From Fictibacillus arsenicus (GTDB lineage: Bacteria; Bacillota; Bacilli; Bacillales; Fictibacillaceae), in the NCBI RefSeq assembly GCF_001642935.1, contig NZ_CP016761.1, positions 1 through 64,000 of the forward strand: a DNA stretch of 64,000 nt. The letters run 5' to 3'. The position numbers and the translations under genes are program-made. The notes under the pieces were generated by a model. The model saw nothing but the letters and a program-made list of their open reading frames with translations. It was not told where the DNA came from and made no database searches. Positions 24,217 to 35,332 of the stretch are shown here, one piece after another. Position 1 is the first letter of the stretch. Each line of letters starts with the position of its first letter.

Positions 24217-24336
24217 TTGTCGAAAAGTCTATAAATGAAAAATTACAACTTAAAAAGTAATAATTACAGCTTATAAATTTAAATTACAGTCTATAAATCC
24301 AAATTACAGCTTAGAAAATAAAATTAAAGCTTAAAA
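24217..24336 (+). repeat. 20-bp tandem array headed by TTGTCGAAAAGTC
   Basis: The second copy of the array at 528-650: the same 13-base head followed by about five units of 20-21 bp with consensus TATAAATnnAAATTACAGCT. Individual units differ from the first copy at several positions, so this is not part of a recent rrn duplication. Confidence 0.8.
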
Positions 24337-24600
24337 CAACAACCCCATAAAACCACCTATTCTGTACACCGATCAAAAATTCAAATCAACTAAAATCTAA
24401 CCACTGTCCCCAATCTCCATTTAAAATGCTTTAACTCTTAAAAGCAGCACATCGAACTGTTTTAAATCCTGATGCAGCGGGGATTTAAGGAAACATGAGG
24501 ACGCATACTCGGTTTATTTTACCGAATTGAATAAAGACAGACACAACGAGAGCCAGAGTCTCATACATTTTAAAAGAACATTTAAATAATCTGAAAAAAC

Positions 24601-24630
24601 GTATATGAATAAACAATTCTGGCAACAATG
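24601..24630 (+). promoter_or_regulatory. SigF promoter of csfB
   Basis: GTATA, 15 bases, GGCAACAATG. Both boxes and the spacing match the forespore SigF consensus (GYATA-N15-GGNNANAHTR) at every position. The predicted start near 24637 leaves a very short leader before the csfB ATG at 24650. Confidence 0.75.
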
Positions 24631-24649
24631 GCATTATGGAGGTGGAAGA

Positions 24650-24844
24650 ATGAAAAACACACGACAGTACGGGGAAACGTGTATGGTTTGTGAGGAGCAA
24701 AAGGATCGGGGATTACACATTCTTCATCAATTTATTTGCCGGGAATGTGAGCAGAAAATCCTTACTGCTAAAACAAATGATGACTATTATAAACATTACT
24801 TGTCACAATTGAGAAAATTAAAATTAGTAAATGCGTCTTCATAA
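24650..24844 (+). CDS. csfB: anti-sigma-G factor Gin (CsfB)
   Basis: A 64-residue zinc protein. In B. subtilis it is made early in the forespore and binds sigma-G (and sigma-E) to prevent premature activity. The two CxxC motifs, CMVC and CREC, lie in the family pattern ETCMVCEEQKDRGLHI...FICRECEQKI. I placed the start at ATG 24650, after GGAGGTGG; a longer frame from 24605 would run through the SigF promoter. B. subtilis has csfB in the same place after rrnA. The xpaC-yaaN pair that follows there is missing here. Confidence 0.93.
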   Translation: MKNTRQYGETCMVCEEQKDRGLHILHQFICRECEQKILTAKTNDDYYKHYLSQLRKLKLVNASS

Positions 24845-24875
24845 AAACAGGCTGATTAAACAGTCTGTTTTTTTA
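24844..24875 (+). terminator. csfB terminator
   Basis: AAACAGGCTG / CAGTCTGTTT stem, ATTAAA loop, T7. Confidence 0.85.
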
Positions 24876-24964
24876 TGGGATAAATTCTTTGCGCATGAAA
24901 CATGTGATAGAATGGAGATATACCAAAAGACGAGAAACGTTTAAAAATTAAAGGGTTTTTAACT

Positions 24965-26398
24965 ATGAAACATGCACCGCTATATGAGGCGTTAATTAAA
25001 CATACAAAGAATAATAAGTGGTCTTTTCATGTTCCTGGACACAAAAATGGTCATATCTTTGAAAAGACTGCAAAACCTTTTTTTCAGCCTGTCTTGTCCT
25101 TAGATGCCACAGAATTGACAGGGCTTGATGATCTGCATCATCCAGAAGGAGCAATCCTCGAAGCGCAAGAGTTGCTCTCCTCATTTTATAACGTAAAGAG
25201 AAGTTATTTTCTTATTGGGGGAAGTACTTCTGGGAATCTCGCTATGATTCTTTCTTCATTTATTCAGGGTGATATCGTTCTTGTTCAGAGGAACTGCCAT
25301 AAATCAGTTCTGAATGGACTTGAACTAGCAGGTGCGGAACCCGTATTTTTATCACCAGAAATGGATGAAGACGGAGGATTTCCCTTAGGTGTCAGCCTCG
25401 ATACTGTAAAGGCAGCTATAAGAAGCTATCCTGAGTTTAAAGGAATTATTTTAACAAATCCTACTTACTACGGCATGCAGCAGGGTATAGAAGATATAGC
25501 AGAAGTAATCCACGCTCATAACGGCATCGTTTTGGTCGATGAAGCACATGGAGCACATTTTGGACTTAAAAATATGCCATATAGTGCGATACATAGAGGA
25601 GCAGACATTGTTGTGCAATCCGCACATAAAACACTACCTGCTTTAACGATGGGTGCTTTTTTACATGTGAACAGTGATCAAGTTGATGAGTATCGTTTAT
25701 CGCAAGCTCTTCAGATGGTTCAATCTTCTTCCCCTTCTTATCTGATTATGGCTTCACTGGATTTAAGCCGTCTGTATATGGAGAACTTGTCAGAGGCGGA
25801 TTTAGATAATATTATTCTTCAAGCTGATGAGTTTAGAGTGTTTATCAATTCGCTGCATCATCTTCATACTGTTAAAACTCCTTCAGGTTATGTTTCAGAT
25901 CCTCTCAAGATAACTGTTCAGTCAGATAAAGATATATCAGGGTTTGAACTGCAGCATCTTTTTGAAGAAGAAGGTTTGTTTACAGAGCTTGCCGATGACC
26001 GGAATGTATTGCTTATTTTGCCCCTCGGAACAATCAATGGGCTTACTGAGCTTAAGGAAGTTTTTTATAAAATTTCGGAAAAACTTTCTTTATATAAAAA
26101 TAGAACAGAAACGATTCAAACGGTATCGCTATTTCCTACGGTCAGTACGTTAGGACTTTCCTATAGTGACATGAAGCGATTGTCCGTCAAACATGTTCAA
26201 ATTGAGGATGCTGAAGGATATGCGGCAGCTGAAGCAGTAATTCCGTATCCTCCAGGTATTCCTTTGATTGCAAAGGGAGAAAAAATTACATCAGAATCCA
26301 TCCGTCATTATTTATTCCTTAAGGAGAAGGGTGCTCGATTTCAAGGAATCAGTGAGCAGAATAAGATGCATGTATTTGATATAAGTAAGGAGCAGTAA
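24965..26398 (+). CDS. yaaO: Orn/Lys/Arg decarboxylase family protein (YaaO-like)
   Basis: A PLP-dependent fold-type I enzyme of 477 residues, the short Bacillus type without the N-terminal wing domain of the E. coli decarboxylases. The PLP lysine is Lys222 in VVQSAHKTLPAL, and the cofactor Asp lies in VLVDEAHGAHFG. B. subtilis YaaO (about 480 residues) is unassigned in substrate as far as I know; SpeA of the same family is an arginine decarboxylase. tmk starts 2 bases after its stop, so the pair is coupled. Confidence 0.9.
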   Translation: MKHAPLYEALIKHTKNNKWSFHVPGHKNGHIFEKTAKPFFQPVLSLDATELTGLDDLHHPEGAILEAQELLSSFYNVKRSYFLIGGSTSGNLAMILSSFIQGDIVLVQRNCHKSVLNGLELAGAEPVFLSPEMDEDGGFPLGVSLDTVKAAIRSYPEFKGIILTNPTYYGMQQGIEDIAEVIHAHNGIVLVDEAHGAHFGLKNMPYSAIHRGADIVVQSAHKTLPALTMGAFLHVNSDQVDEYRLSQALQMVQSSSPSYLIMASLDLSRLYMENLSEADLDNIILQADEFRVFINSLHHLHTVKTPSGYVSDPLKITVQSDKDISGFELQHLFEEEGLFTELADDRNVLLILPLGTINGLTELKEVFYKISEKLSLYKNRTETIQTVSLFPTVSTLGLSYSDMKRLSVKHVQIEDAEGYAAAEAVIPYPPGIPLIAKGEKITSESIRHYLFLKEKGARFQGISEQNKMHVFDISKEQ

Positions 26399-26400
26399 TT

Positions 26401-27045
26401 GTGAAAGGCTTATTTATTACGCTAGAGGGTCCAGACGGATCAGGCAAAACAACTCAGGTTGCAAAAATTGCTGAATACTTAACACAAAATAAAATTGACT
26501 TCATTCAAACACGCGAACCAGGCGGTACTAGAATCAGTGATAAGATCCGCTCGCTTATTTTAAATCCAGAACATAAAGAAATGCACGACCTAACAGAAGT
26601 TCTTCTTTATGCTGCATCAAGGGCACAGCATGTTCATGAGAAAATTCTGCCTGCCCTTGAAGAAGGCAAGGTTGTATTATGTGACCGTTTTGTTGATGCC
26701 TCACTCGCATATCAAGGATTTGGGCTCGGTGTCGGAGAAGAGCCGGTACTGCAGGTAAACAGCATTGCAACGAGCGGACTCGTTCCTGACCGCAGTTATT
26801 TTATCGATGTCTCTCCAGAAGTTGGACGAGAGCGAATGAAAGCGAGATACGGAACGGCCAGCCTCGACCGGATCGAGCAAAAAGATCTTTCTTATCATGA
26901 AAGGGTAAGAGAAGGATTTCAGCATATTTTTGCTAATCAGGAGAAACGAATTCATCGGGTTAACGGTGAACAGGATCCTAAGACGGTGTTTGCAGAGATC
27001 GTAAAGGATTTGGATAAGCTTTTAGCGAATCATAAGGAAAAGTAA
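26401..27045 (+). CDS. tmk: thymidylate kinase
   Basis: Converts dTMP to dTDP, essential for dTTP. The 214 residues have the P-loop GPDGSGKTT (10-18), the DRY-type motif LCDRFVDASLAYQG, and a LID region. GTG 26401 is the start, preceded by AAGGAGCAG inside the end of yaaO. It begins the conserved run tmk-darA-yaaR-holB-ricT-yabA. Confidence 0.97.
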   Translation: MKGLFITLEGPDGSGKTTQVAKIAEYLTQNKIDFIQTREPGGTRISDKIRSLILNPEHKEMHDLTEVLLYAASRAQHVHEKILPALEEGKVVLCDRFVDASLAYQGFGLGVGEEPVLQVNSIATSGLVPDRSYFIDVSPEVGRERMKARYGTASLDRIEQKDLSYHERVREGFQHIFANQEKRIHRVNGEQDPKTVFAEIVKDLDKLLANHKEK

Positions 27046-27390
<345 letters not shown>

Positions 27391-27421
27391 TAAATTTAAG
27401 CTTCAAAATTGAGGGGTTATT

Positions 27422-27862
27422 ATGAAAATCGGACAGGACATAAGACCAGTTCTTGATACAAAGCAGAATGAGGGGAAAATGGGAAAGAAAACATCCCTTT
27501 CATTTGGAGAGACGGTATCCAAGCAGAGTGAGAAACTTCACTCTGAACAGCTGACAAGGCTGTTAGGTGATATCGAGACACAAGGAAAAAGACTGCTGCA
27601 GTCCCAAACTGTACGAGATCTGCAGCTTTATAAAAATTTGGTTCAGCGCTTCGTAAAAGAAGCCGTTAATTTCGGTATGCAGTTAAAACAGAACAAAAGC
27701 TGGAATGAGCAAGGGCGATCACGGACACTCAAACTTGTTAAAGAAATTGATGAACAGCTGATCCAAATTACAGAAGCAGTATTAAGCCAGGAAAAAGACT
27801 CTATATCCTTATTAGATAAGATAGGTGAAATAAAAGGATTATTAGTTAATTTATATACGTAG
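27422..27862 (+). CDS. yaaR: YaaR family protein (DUF327)
   Basis: A 146-residue helical, charged protein conserved between darA and holB in Bacillus; function unknown. The N-terminal 30 residues are polar and probably disordered. The rest is predicted alpha-helical (QLYKNLVQRFVKEAVNFGMQ). GAGGGG precedes ATG 27422, and holB follows within a few bases. Confidence 0.9.
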   Translation: MKIGQDIRPVLDTKQNEGKMGKKTSLSFGETVSKQSEKLHSEQLTRLLGDIETQGKRLLQSQTVRDLQLYKNLVQRFVKEAVNFGMQLKQNKSWNEQGRSRTLKLVKEIDEQLIQITEAVLSQEKDSISLLDKIGEIKGLLVNLYT

Positions 27863-27877
27863 CAGGTGAAATGTATG

Positions 27878-28864
27878 ATGAGCTGGGAAATAAGCAGCAA
27901 GACGCAGCCCCGTGTTGTGAAACTTTTAAAAAACAGTATAAAAAAGCAGCGCCTTGCTCATGCATATATTTTTGAAGGAGCACACGGAACAGGCAAAATG
28001 GCAGTTGCAACGGCGTTAGCTAAAACCTTTCTATGCAGAAATACTGAAGATGGGAATCCGTGCGAGAACTGCACCAACTGCAAAAGAATCACATCAGGCA
28101 ATCATCCGGATGTACATATCATCTCACCCGACGGACAGTCGATAAAGATTGACCAGATCAGGGGACTGCAGAAGGAATTTGCATACAGCGGAATGGAGTC
28201 TTCTAAAAAGGTTTATATTTTGGAGCACGCTGATAAGATGACCGTTCAGGCAGCAAATAGTCTGCTGAAGTTTTTAGAAGAGCCGGGTTCAGATACGATT
28301 GCTATTTTATTAACAGAACAGGTACATAGCTTACTTGATACCATCCGTTCGCGTGCACAGACTCTTTCTTTCTCGCCCCTTGCTCCTGAAGGGATTTTAC
28401 AGAAGCTGTTAGAGGAGGAAATACCGAAGCCGATTGCAGCTTTGGCCTCTTCACTTACATCAGATTATGCAGAAGCACTCGAAATTTGTAGGGAAGAGTG
28501 GTTTGCACAAGCAAGAGCCAAAGTGATACAATTGACGGAGGAACTGCGGCTGCGGCCTGATTATTGTCTTGTTGTTCTGCAAGACCAATATTTAAGCTTT
28601 TTTAAAGAGAAAGAACAGCTGCGTTTAGCTTTAAACTTACTTTTGATCTGGTATCGGGATCTTTTATCTATACATTTATCACAGTCGGAAAAAGTCGTGT
28701 TTTTCGACCAGCTTCAAGCATTAGAGCAGCAGGCGCTTCAAACGTCTCAAAAGAAAACAGGAGAAGCTCTGCAAGCTATACTGACTGCTCAAGCTAGACT
28801 AAGGAGCAACGTCAGCCCCCTTATGGTGATGGAGCAGTTGGTTTTACGATTACGGGAGGGATAA
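27878..28864 (+). CDS. holB: DNA polymerase III subunit delta'
   Basis: A stator subunit of the clamp loader, working with DnaX and HolA. An AAA+ fold of about 328 residues with a zinc module (CENCTNCKRI) and an arginine-finger SRC-like segment (TIRSRAQTL). The P-loop GAHGTGKMA has Met where an active ATPase has Thr/Ser, in keeping with a non-hydrolysing subunit. Three in-frame starts compete: GTG 27866, ATG 27875 and ATG 27878. The last sits 8 bases after AGGTG and gives MSWEIS, like B. subtilis. Confidence 0.95.
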   Translation: MSWEISSKTQPRVVKLLKNSIKKQRLAHAYIFEGAHGTGKMAVATALAKTFLCRNTEDGNPCENCTNCKRITSGNHPDVHIISPDGQSIKIDQIRGLQKEFAYSGMESSKKVYILEHADKMTVQAANSLLKFLEEPGSDTIAILLTEQVHSLLDTIRSRAQTLSFSPLAPEGILQKLLEEEIPKPIAALASSLTSDYAEALEICREEWFAQARAKVIQLTEELRLRPDYCLVVLQDQYLSFFKEKEQLRLALNLLLIWYRDLLSIHLSQSEKVVFFDQLQALEQQALQTSQKKTGEALQAILTAQARLRSNVSPLMVMEQLVLRLREG

Positions 28865-28868
28865 AACC

Positions 28869-29702
28869 TTGTATGAGGTAGTGGGCATCCGCTTTAAGAA
28901 AGCGGGTAAAGTATATTATTTCGACCCCGGCGACCTTGAAGTGAAGAAAGACGCGTTCGTTATTGTGGAAACAGCGCGTGGAATAGAATATGGCAAGGTA
29001 GTTATCGATAAGAAACTAGTCGGGGAGAACGATGTAGTTCTTCCTTTAAAAAAAGTCGTTCGGCTCGCGACACAGAAAGATATTTTATCTGTGGATGAAA
29101 ATAAAGCAGCCGCTAAGGAAGCGTTTCAAAGCTGTGAGGAAAAAATCATTGAACACCAGCTGGACATGAAGCTGGTCGATGTTGAATATACGTTTGACAG
29201 AAATAAAATCATTTTTTATTTTACAGCAGACGGAAGGATAGATTTCCGTGAACTTGTTAAAGATCTTGCTTCTATTTTTAGGACAAGAATAGAACTAAGA
29301 CAGATCGGTGTCAGAGATGAAGCGAAAATGCTCGGGGGAATTGGACCATGCGGCCGTATGCTTTGCTGTTCAACTTTCTTAGGAGATTTTGAACCCGTTT
29401 CAATCAAAATGGCAAAAGATCAGAACCTTTCATTAAACCCAGCTAAGATTTCAGGATTATGCGGACGTTTAATGTGCTGTCTGAAGTACGAAAATGACTA
29501 TTACGAAGAAGCTAAAGAAGAAATGCCTGATGTTGGTGAAGAAATTATGACCCCTCATGGTGTTGGTCGCGTTGTCGGCTTGAACTTGCTTGAAAAGCTC
29601 ATTCAAGTAAACATTCCTTCAATGGAAAGAACGACAGAGTTTACATTGGACGAGTTGGCAGAAGGCAAGAAAGAGGAATTATTCAGTCAGGCCACAGAGT
29701 AA
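28869..29702 (+). CDS. ricT: RicT (YaaT), Y-complex and competence/sporulation factor
   Basis: A PSP1-domain protein. With RicA and RicF it forms a complex that directs RNase Y cleavage and speeds Spo0A phosphorylation in B. subtilis. The 277 residues carry the two cysteine clusters [12 protein letters not shown] and [13 protein letters not shown], which bind an Fe-S cluster in the B. subtilis complex. The start is TTG 28869, 8 bases after GGGAGGG. It lies between holB and yabA as usual. Confidence 0.96.
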   Translation: MYEVVGIRFKKAGKVYYFDPGDLEVKKDAFVIVETARGIEYGKVVIDKKLVGENDVVLPLKKVVRLATQKDILSVDENKAAAKEAFQSCEEKIIEHQLDMKLVDVEYTFDRNKIIFYFTADGRIDFRELVKDLASIFRTRIELRQIGVRDEAKMLGGIGPCGRMLCCSTFLGDFEPVSIKMAKDQNLSLNPAKISGLCGRLMCCLKYENDYYEEAKEEMPDVGEEIMTPHGVGRVVGLNLLEKLIQVNIPSMERTTEFTLDELAEGKKEELFSQATE

Positions 29703-29716
29703 AAGAGGTGGAATTC

Positions 29717-30073
29717 GTGGAAAAGAAGACTATATTTTCCCGCGTGGTGCAAATGGAAGAACAAATCACGGAGTTGTCACAGCAACTAGAAGATTTCAAG
29801 ACCCATTTGGCTGCATTAATTGAAGAAAACCACCATCTCGTGATGGAAAATGAAAATCTTCGAAACAAGCTGAACTCTGAGGGGACACGAGTTTCTGCTA
29901 AAAAATCTCCATCTTCTAAAGCGAAAAAAGAGCCTACCGCCGATATCGGTGAGGGCTATGATAATCTGGCACGTCTCTACCAAGAAGGATTCCACATTTG
30001 CAACCTTCATTATGGCAGCGTACGTTCAGAGGGAGATTGTTTGTTTTGTCTTTCATTTTTAAATAAGAAATAA
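29717..30073 (+). CDS. yabA: replication initiation control protein YabA
   Basis: Bridges DnaA and the beta clamp to prevent over-initiation. The 118 residues comprise an N-terminal leucine-zipper-like coiled coil (residues 5-55), a basic linker and a C-terminal zinc domain ([17 protein letters not shown]). GTG 29717 sits at the right distance from AGAGGTGG. The in-frame GTG at 29708 overlaps that site, so I do not use it. Confidence 0.96.
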   Translation: MEKKTIFSRVVQMEEQITELSQQLEDFKTHLAALIEENHHLVMENENLRNKLNSEGTRVSAKKSPSSKAKKEPTADIGEGYDNLARLYQEGFHICNLHYGSVRSEGDCLFCLSFLNKK

Positions 30074-30075
30074 AC

Positions 30076-30104
30076 GCCTTTCCTGAGGGGAAGGCTTCTT
30101 TTTA
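30076..30104 (+). terminator. yabA operon terminator
   Basis: GCCTTTCC / GGGAAGGC stem, TGAG loop, then TTCTTTTT. Confidence 0.85.
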
Positions 30105-30137
30105 TATGGGTGATTTTGTGGCTAAACAGCTAGTAGA

Positions 30138-30330
30138 AGAGGTTGATTTCCGCTCCAGGTGCTCGCTTTCCGCGGGGCGTGCGGTGAGCCTCCCTATCGC
30201 TTCGCGCTGGCGGGGTCTCACCTGTCCCGCTGATCCCGCAGGAGTCTCGCACCTTCCGCTCCAATCAACTTGTCAACGAAGGTTATTCACTAAAACTTCA
30301 AAAACAACAAACTTACAGTAAAAAAGCCTT
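30138..30330 (-). repeat. dispersed hairpin element, copy D
   Basis: Minus-strand copy; core 30142-30270. It has the usual ends (GGTTGATTTCCGCTCC and TCCAATCAACTT) and CTCGCTTTCCGCGGGG. The central hairpin arms have diverged (GGTGAGACCCCGCCAGCG on the minus strand). Its distal flank (AAACAACAAACTT on the plus strand) corresponds to the TTGTTG terminal repeat. It fills the space between yabA and trmN6. Confidence 0.85.
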
Positions 30331-30357
30331 TTTTAAAAGAAAGAGAGGGAATATCCT

Positions 30358-31107
30358 ATGACTGAGCTTCTGCCTGATGAAAGAATTGATTACTTAGTCC
30401 ATGAAGACTTAAAAATAATCCAAAGTCCCTCTGTATTCTCGTTTTCACTGGATGCGGTTCTGTTAAGCCGATTTGCTTGGGTTCCGATCCAAAAAGGGAA
30501 AATTATAGATTTGTGCAGCGGCAACGGTGCAGTAGCTCTTTTACTGAGCAAAAGGTCCAAAGCCCGCATTACAGGTGTTGAAATCCAGGAAAGACTATAC
30601 AGTATGGCAAATAGAAGTGTTCTTCTCAACAATCTAGATGATCAGGTAAATATGGATCTCGCGGATATAAAGGAGGCACCTGCTAAATACGGTCATGGCA
30701 CATTTGATGCGTTAACGTGCAATCCCCCGTATTTTGCTTCAGTCCATGAAGAAGATTTCAATCAGAATGAACATCTCGCAATTGCACGCCATGAAATTCA
30801 TTGTTCCTTAGAAGATGTGATTCGTGTTAGCAGCCAGCTTGTAAAGCAAGGCGGAAAGGTGGCGATGGTACATCGTCCGAACCGTCTCATGGAGATCTTA
30901 GCATTTATGCGCCAGTATAAGCTTGAACCTAAAAAACTGCAGCTGATTTATCCAAAAGCCGGAAGTGAAGCTAACATGCTTTTAATAGAAGGAATGAAAA
31001 ACGGAAAGCCTGACCTGCATATACTTCCGCCACTTACGGTATATGGAGAGAATGGTGAATATACGGCTGAGCTTAAAAGGATGTTCTACGGTGAACATGA
31101 GCAATAA
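30358..31107 (+). CDS. trmN6: tRNA1(Val) (adenine37-N6)-methyltransferase family
   Basis: A class I SAM-dependent methyltransferase of 249 residues (YabB in B. subtilis). The SAM motif is [15 protein letters not shown] and the catalytic adenine-N6 motif is CNPPY. By homology it modifies A37 of a valine tRNA; the tRNA target in Bacillus is assumed. GAGAGGG precedes ATG 30358. yazA starts inside its 3' end. Confidence 0.93.
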   Translation: MTELLPDERIDYLVHEDLKIIQSPSVFSFSLDAVLLSRFAWVPIQKGKIIDLCSGNGAVALLLSKRSKARITGVEIQERLYSMANRSVLLNNLDDQVNMDLADIKEAPAKYGHGTFDALTCNPPYFASVHEEDFNQNEHLAIARHEIHCSLEDVIRVSSQLVKQGGKVAMVHRPNRLMEILAFMRQYKLEPKKLQLIYPKAGSEANMLLIEGMKNGKPDLHILPPLTVYGENGEYTAELKRMFYGEHEQ

Positions 31108-31381
31108 TCATTTTGTGTATATTTTGGAGTGTGGTGACGGAACTTACTATACAGGCTATACAAATGAGATCAGTCAGCGGCTGCGTAAACATGAAGAAGG
31201 AAAAGGTGCTAAGTATACAAGAGGAAGAGGACCTCTTAAGCTTGTATTCCAGCAGTCTTTTTCTACGAAACAAGAAGCAATGCGCTTGGAATTTGCCATA
31301 AAGAAACTGAACAGAGCCGCAAAAGAGAGAATAATAAAAGAGGGAAGTGTTTCATATGTGGCAGCAAAAGAGCTACCATGA
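31097..31381 (+). CDS. yazA: GIY-YIG domain protein (YazA)
   Basis: A 94-residue single-domain GIY-YIG protein. The motif reads [16 protein letters not shown], and an Arg (QRLRKHEEG) and a Glu (RLEFAIKKL) stand at the usual catalytic places. Family members are UvrC-like nucleases of unknown substrate. The start, ATG 31097, overlaps the end of trmN6 by 11 bases. rsmI in turn overlaps its end. Confidence 0.92.
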   Translation: MSNNHFVYILECGDGTYYTGYTNEISQRLRKHEEGKGAKYTRGRGPLKLVFQQSFSTKQEAMRLEFAIKKLNRAAKERIIKEGSVSYVAAKELP

Positions 31382-32240
31382 CGAGCGCGGGACTGGTGCA
31401 TTATATCTGGTACCCACGCCGATTGGAAACTTAGAAGATATGACGTTCCGTGCTGTTCGCACATTAAAAGAGGCTGATATGATAGCAGCAGAAGATACGC
31501 GGCAAACAAAGAAGTTATGCAACTATTTTGAAATTAGTGCACCATTGACGAGTTATCATGATCATAATAAAATGCAGAGCGGACAAAAGCTTATAGAAGC
31601 ATTAAAAGAAGGAAAGCAAATCGCATTAGTTACTGATGCTGGGATGCCAGGGATTTCAGATCCTGGGTATGAGCTAGTCGTCCAATGTGTAGAAGAAAAA
31701 ATACCTGTCATACCCCTGCCTGGAGCCAATGCTGCTTTGCCTGCACTAGTTGCTTCCGGATTAAATACGGAACTTTTCACATTTTATGGTTTTCTTCCTC
31801 GGGGGAAAAAAGAAAAGAAAGCTGAATTAGAAAGATTAAAGCCCTTTCCATCGACGCTATTATTTTATGAAGCACCTCATCGTCTAAAAGAAACGCTTCA
31901 GGCTATGAATGGAATATTTGAAAACCGGAAAATTGCGGTGGTCCGGGAGTTAACAAAGAAATATGAAGAAATTATCCGCGGTACACTTACTGAAGTTACT
32001 GATTACATAAGTCAGGGAGATGCTGAGATCAGGGGAGAATTTTGCTTAGTCGTCGAGGGAAGCGGGAATGCAGAATTCGAGAGTGAAACAGCTGAGCAAT
32101 GGTGGGAGTCTCTTTCGGTGACTGAACATGTGGATCATTATGTAGATCAAGGTGAGAAGCCAAAAGAAGCGATTAAGTTAGCAGCTGTTGACCGGAATGT
32201 TCCGAAGCGTTCCGTTTATCAGGAATATCATGGCCTATAA
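31356..32240 (+). CDS. rsmI: 16S rRNA (cytidine1402-2'-O)-methyltransferase
   Basis: 2'-O-methylates C1402 in the 16S decoding centre. The tetrapyrrole-methylase-fold SAM enzyme shows VPTPIGNLEDMTFRAV, AAEDTRQTKKL and DAGMPGISDPG. ATG 31356 (294 residues) is 11 bases after AGAGGG; a GTG three codons earlier is too close to it. It overlaps yazA by 26 bases, giving a tightly coupled trmN6-yazA-rsmI operon. Confidence 0.96.
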   Translation: MWQQKSYHDERGTGALYLVPTPIGNLEDMTFRAVRTLKEADMIAAEDTRQTKKLCNYFEISAPLTSYHDHNKMQSGQKLIEALKEGKQIALVTDAGMPGISDPGYELVVQCVEEKIPVIPLPGANAALPALVASGLNTELFTFYGFLPRGKKEKKAELERLKPFPSTLLFYEAPHRLKETLQAMNGIFENRKIAVVRELTKKYEEIIRGTLTEVTDYISQGDAEIRGEFCLVVEGSGNAEFESETAEQWWESLSVTEHVDHYVDQGEKPKEAIKLAAVDRNVPKRSVYQEYHGL

Positions 32241-32255
32241 TTTCAATACAAAGGG

Positions 32256-32283
32256 AAAGAGCCTTCTAAATGAAGGCTCTTAT
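32256..32283. terminator. terminator between rsmI and abrB
   Basis: AGAGCCTTC / GAAGGCTCT stem with TAAAT loop. The genes converge here, so it can act in both directions; neither T run is long. Confidence 0.6.
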
Positions 32284-32294
32284 TGTTTATGTTC

Positions 32295-32579
32295 TTATTT
32301 TGATGTTTGAAGCTGCTTTTGAAGCTCATCCATAACTTCTTTAGCACCTTCACGGCTAAGAATGATTTTTCCGCCTGCTACAGTGTAGTTATCATCTGAA
32401 ACTTCCCCAGTTACTGCACAAGTCATGTTTGGCTTGTATTTCTTAAGGATGATGCGGTCGTCATCAACGTAGATTTCTAAAGCATCTTTCTCTGCAATTC
32501 CTAAAGTACGGCGCAGTTCGATCGGAATAACCACACGTCCTAGTTCATCAACCTTACGTACAATTCCTGTAGATTTCAT
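32295..32579 (-). CDS. abrB: transition-state regulator AbrB
   Basis: A 94-residue DNA-binding tetramer. It represses post-exponential genes (spoVG is a classic target) until Spo0A shuts it off. The N-terminal swapped-hairpin domain MKSTGIVRKVDELGRVVIP is followed by RRTLGIAEKDALEIYVDDD. Its paralogue SpoVT is at 52522. GGAGGAGAG precedes ATG 32579. Repression by Spo0A is supported by the boxes just upstream. Confidence 0.97.
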   Translation of the reverse strand: MKSTGIVRKVDELGRVVIPIELRRTLGIAEKDALEIYVDDDRIILKKYKPNMTCAVTGEVSDDNYTVAGGKIILSREGAKEVMDELQKQLQTSK

Positions 32580-32629
32580 AATAAAATCTCTCCTCCCGAA
32601 TATATAAAAAAATTTCCCTATCTATTTTA

Positions 32630-32646
32630 ATCGTCAGAATTCGACA
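32630..32646 (-). promoter_or_regulatory. tandem Spo0A boxes of abrB
   Basis: On the minus strand the sequence reads TGTCGAA-TTC-TGACGAT: a perfect 0A box (TGNCGAA) and a 6-of-7 box one helical turn apart, downstream of the predicted start. B. subtilis abrB has the same arrangement. Confidence 0.85.
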
Positions 32647-32661
32647 AAATCCTACGAGAAC

Positions 32662-32690
32662 ATCTTACCAAGATTTCCAATTGTCGTCAA
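32662..32690 (-). promoter_or_regulatory. abrB promoter
   Basis: On the minus strand: TTGACG, 17 bases, TAAGAT. The start would fall near 32655, so the Spo0A boxes lie about 10-25 bases into the transcript region. Confidence 0.75.
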
Positions 32691-32861
32691 TAGTTTTGAC
32701 TTAAACATTTTTATTTCTCTTACCAATTGAATTCTCTAGTATATACCCGTTTTATAATACTTTTGAAACCGGTAAATGGAAGATATATTCATATATTGTC
32801 ATAAAAAATTCAAATAAGTGTAAAAGATGAAAAAAATTAACTGGAAATAAGGCTTAGATTA

Positions 32862-32878
32862 ATCGTCAAATTTCGACA
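32862..32878 (-). promoter_or_regulatory. second tandem Spo0A-box pair, 232 bp upstream
   Basis: A near copy of the abrB operator on the same strand: TGTCGAA-ATT-TGACGAT. Fifteen of the surrounding bases are shared with the proximal site (TTAATCGTCA...TTCGACAAAA). It is far from the abrB promoter, and no good minus-strand promoter is next to it. Confidence 0.7.
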
Positions 32879-32937
32879 AAACTAACAATGAAAAAATACT
32901 ATCCATGTTCTCCTTTTAAACCTTTAGCTCCTATACC

Positions 32938-32967
32938 TTGACACACTTTCAATGCATTAGGTATATT
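32938..32967 (+). promoter_or_regulatory. promoter in the abrB-metS interval
   Basis: TTGACA, 18 bases, TATATT on the plus strand. It would start a transcript near 32974 that reaches the terminator at 33126 about 180 bases later. It could be the metS promoter with an attenuated leader or the promoter of a small RNA. No other gene is visible in 32580-33184. Confidence 0.55.
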
Positions 32968-33115
32968 TTGAAGGAAGAAAAGAGAATAATGAAAGTATTT
33001 ACATAGAAATCTTTCGCTTGCTTTTTTACTTTTATGTCCTAGAGTAAACAGTTTTTTATAGTTTTTGTAAAAAAGATACATTTTCCGGAACAGTTAAATG
33101 TTCCCTATAACTTAA

Positions 33116-35155
<2,040 letters not shown>

Positions 35156-35160
35156 TGAGA

Positions 35161-35190
35161 AAAAGCGGGGAGGATATCCCTGCTTTTTTA
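35161..35190 (+). terminator. metS terminator
   Basis: AAAGCGGGGA / TCCCTGCTTT stem (one G-T), then a T run. Confidence 0.85.
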
Positions 35191-35332
35191 GTGCTTAAGA
35201 TAGAGGAAACACTTGTAAATCTTTAATATAAATAGGTCTTAATACCCACAATGTAATTATATTGTAATGCTACTGTTACCCGAATGAATGGAAAATGTGA
35301 TAAGATTTGTAAAGTTGAAAGGATTGTACACT

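Noticed and set aside
30106-30321. Short open frames inside the hairpin elements (also near 40215, 46672, 46796, 53242, 57217, 59368 and 62623)
   Set aside because: Frames occur in different phases and strands in different copies and are broken by small indels, so the element is not selected for coding.
32899-33081. 60-codon minus-strand frame between abrB and metS
   Set aside because: It overlaps the plus-strand promoter, has no ribosome site and resembles nothing I know.
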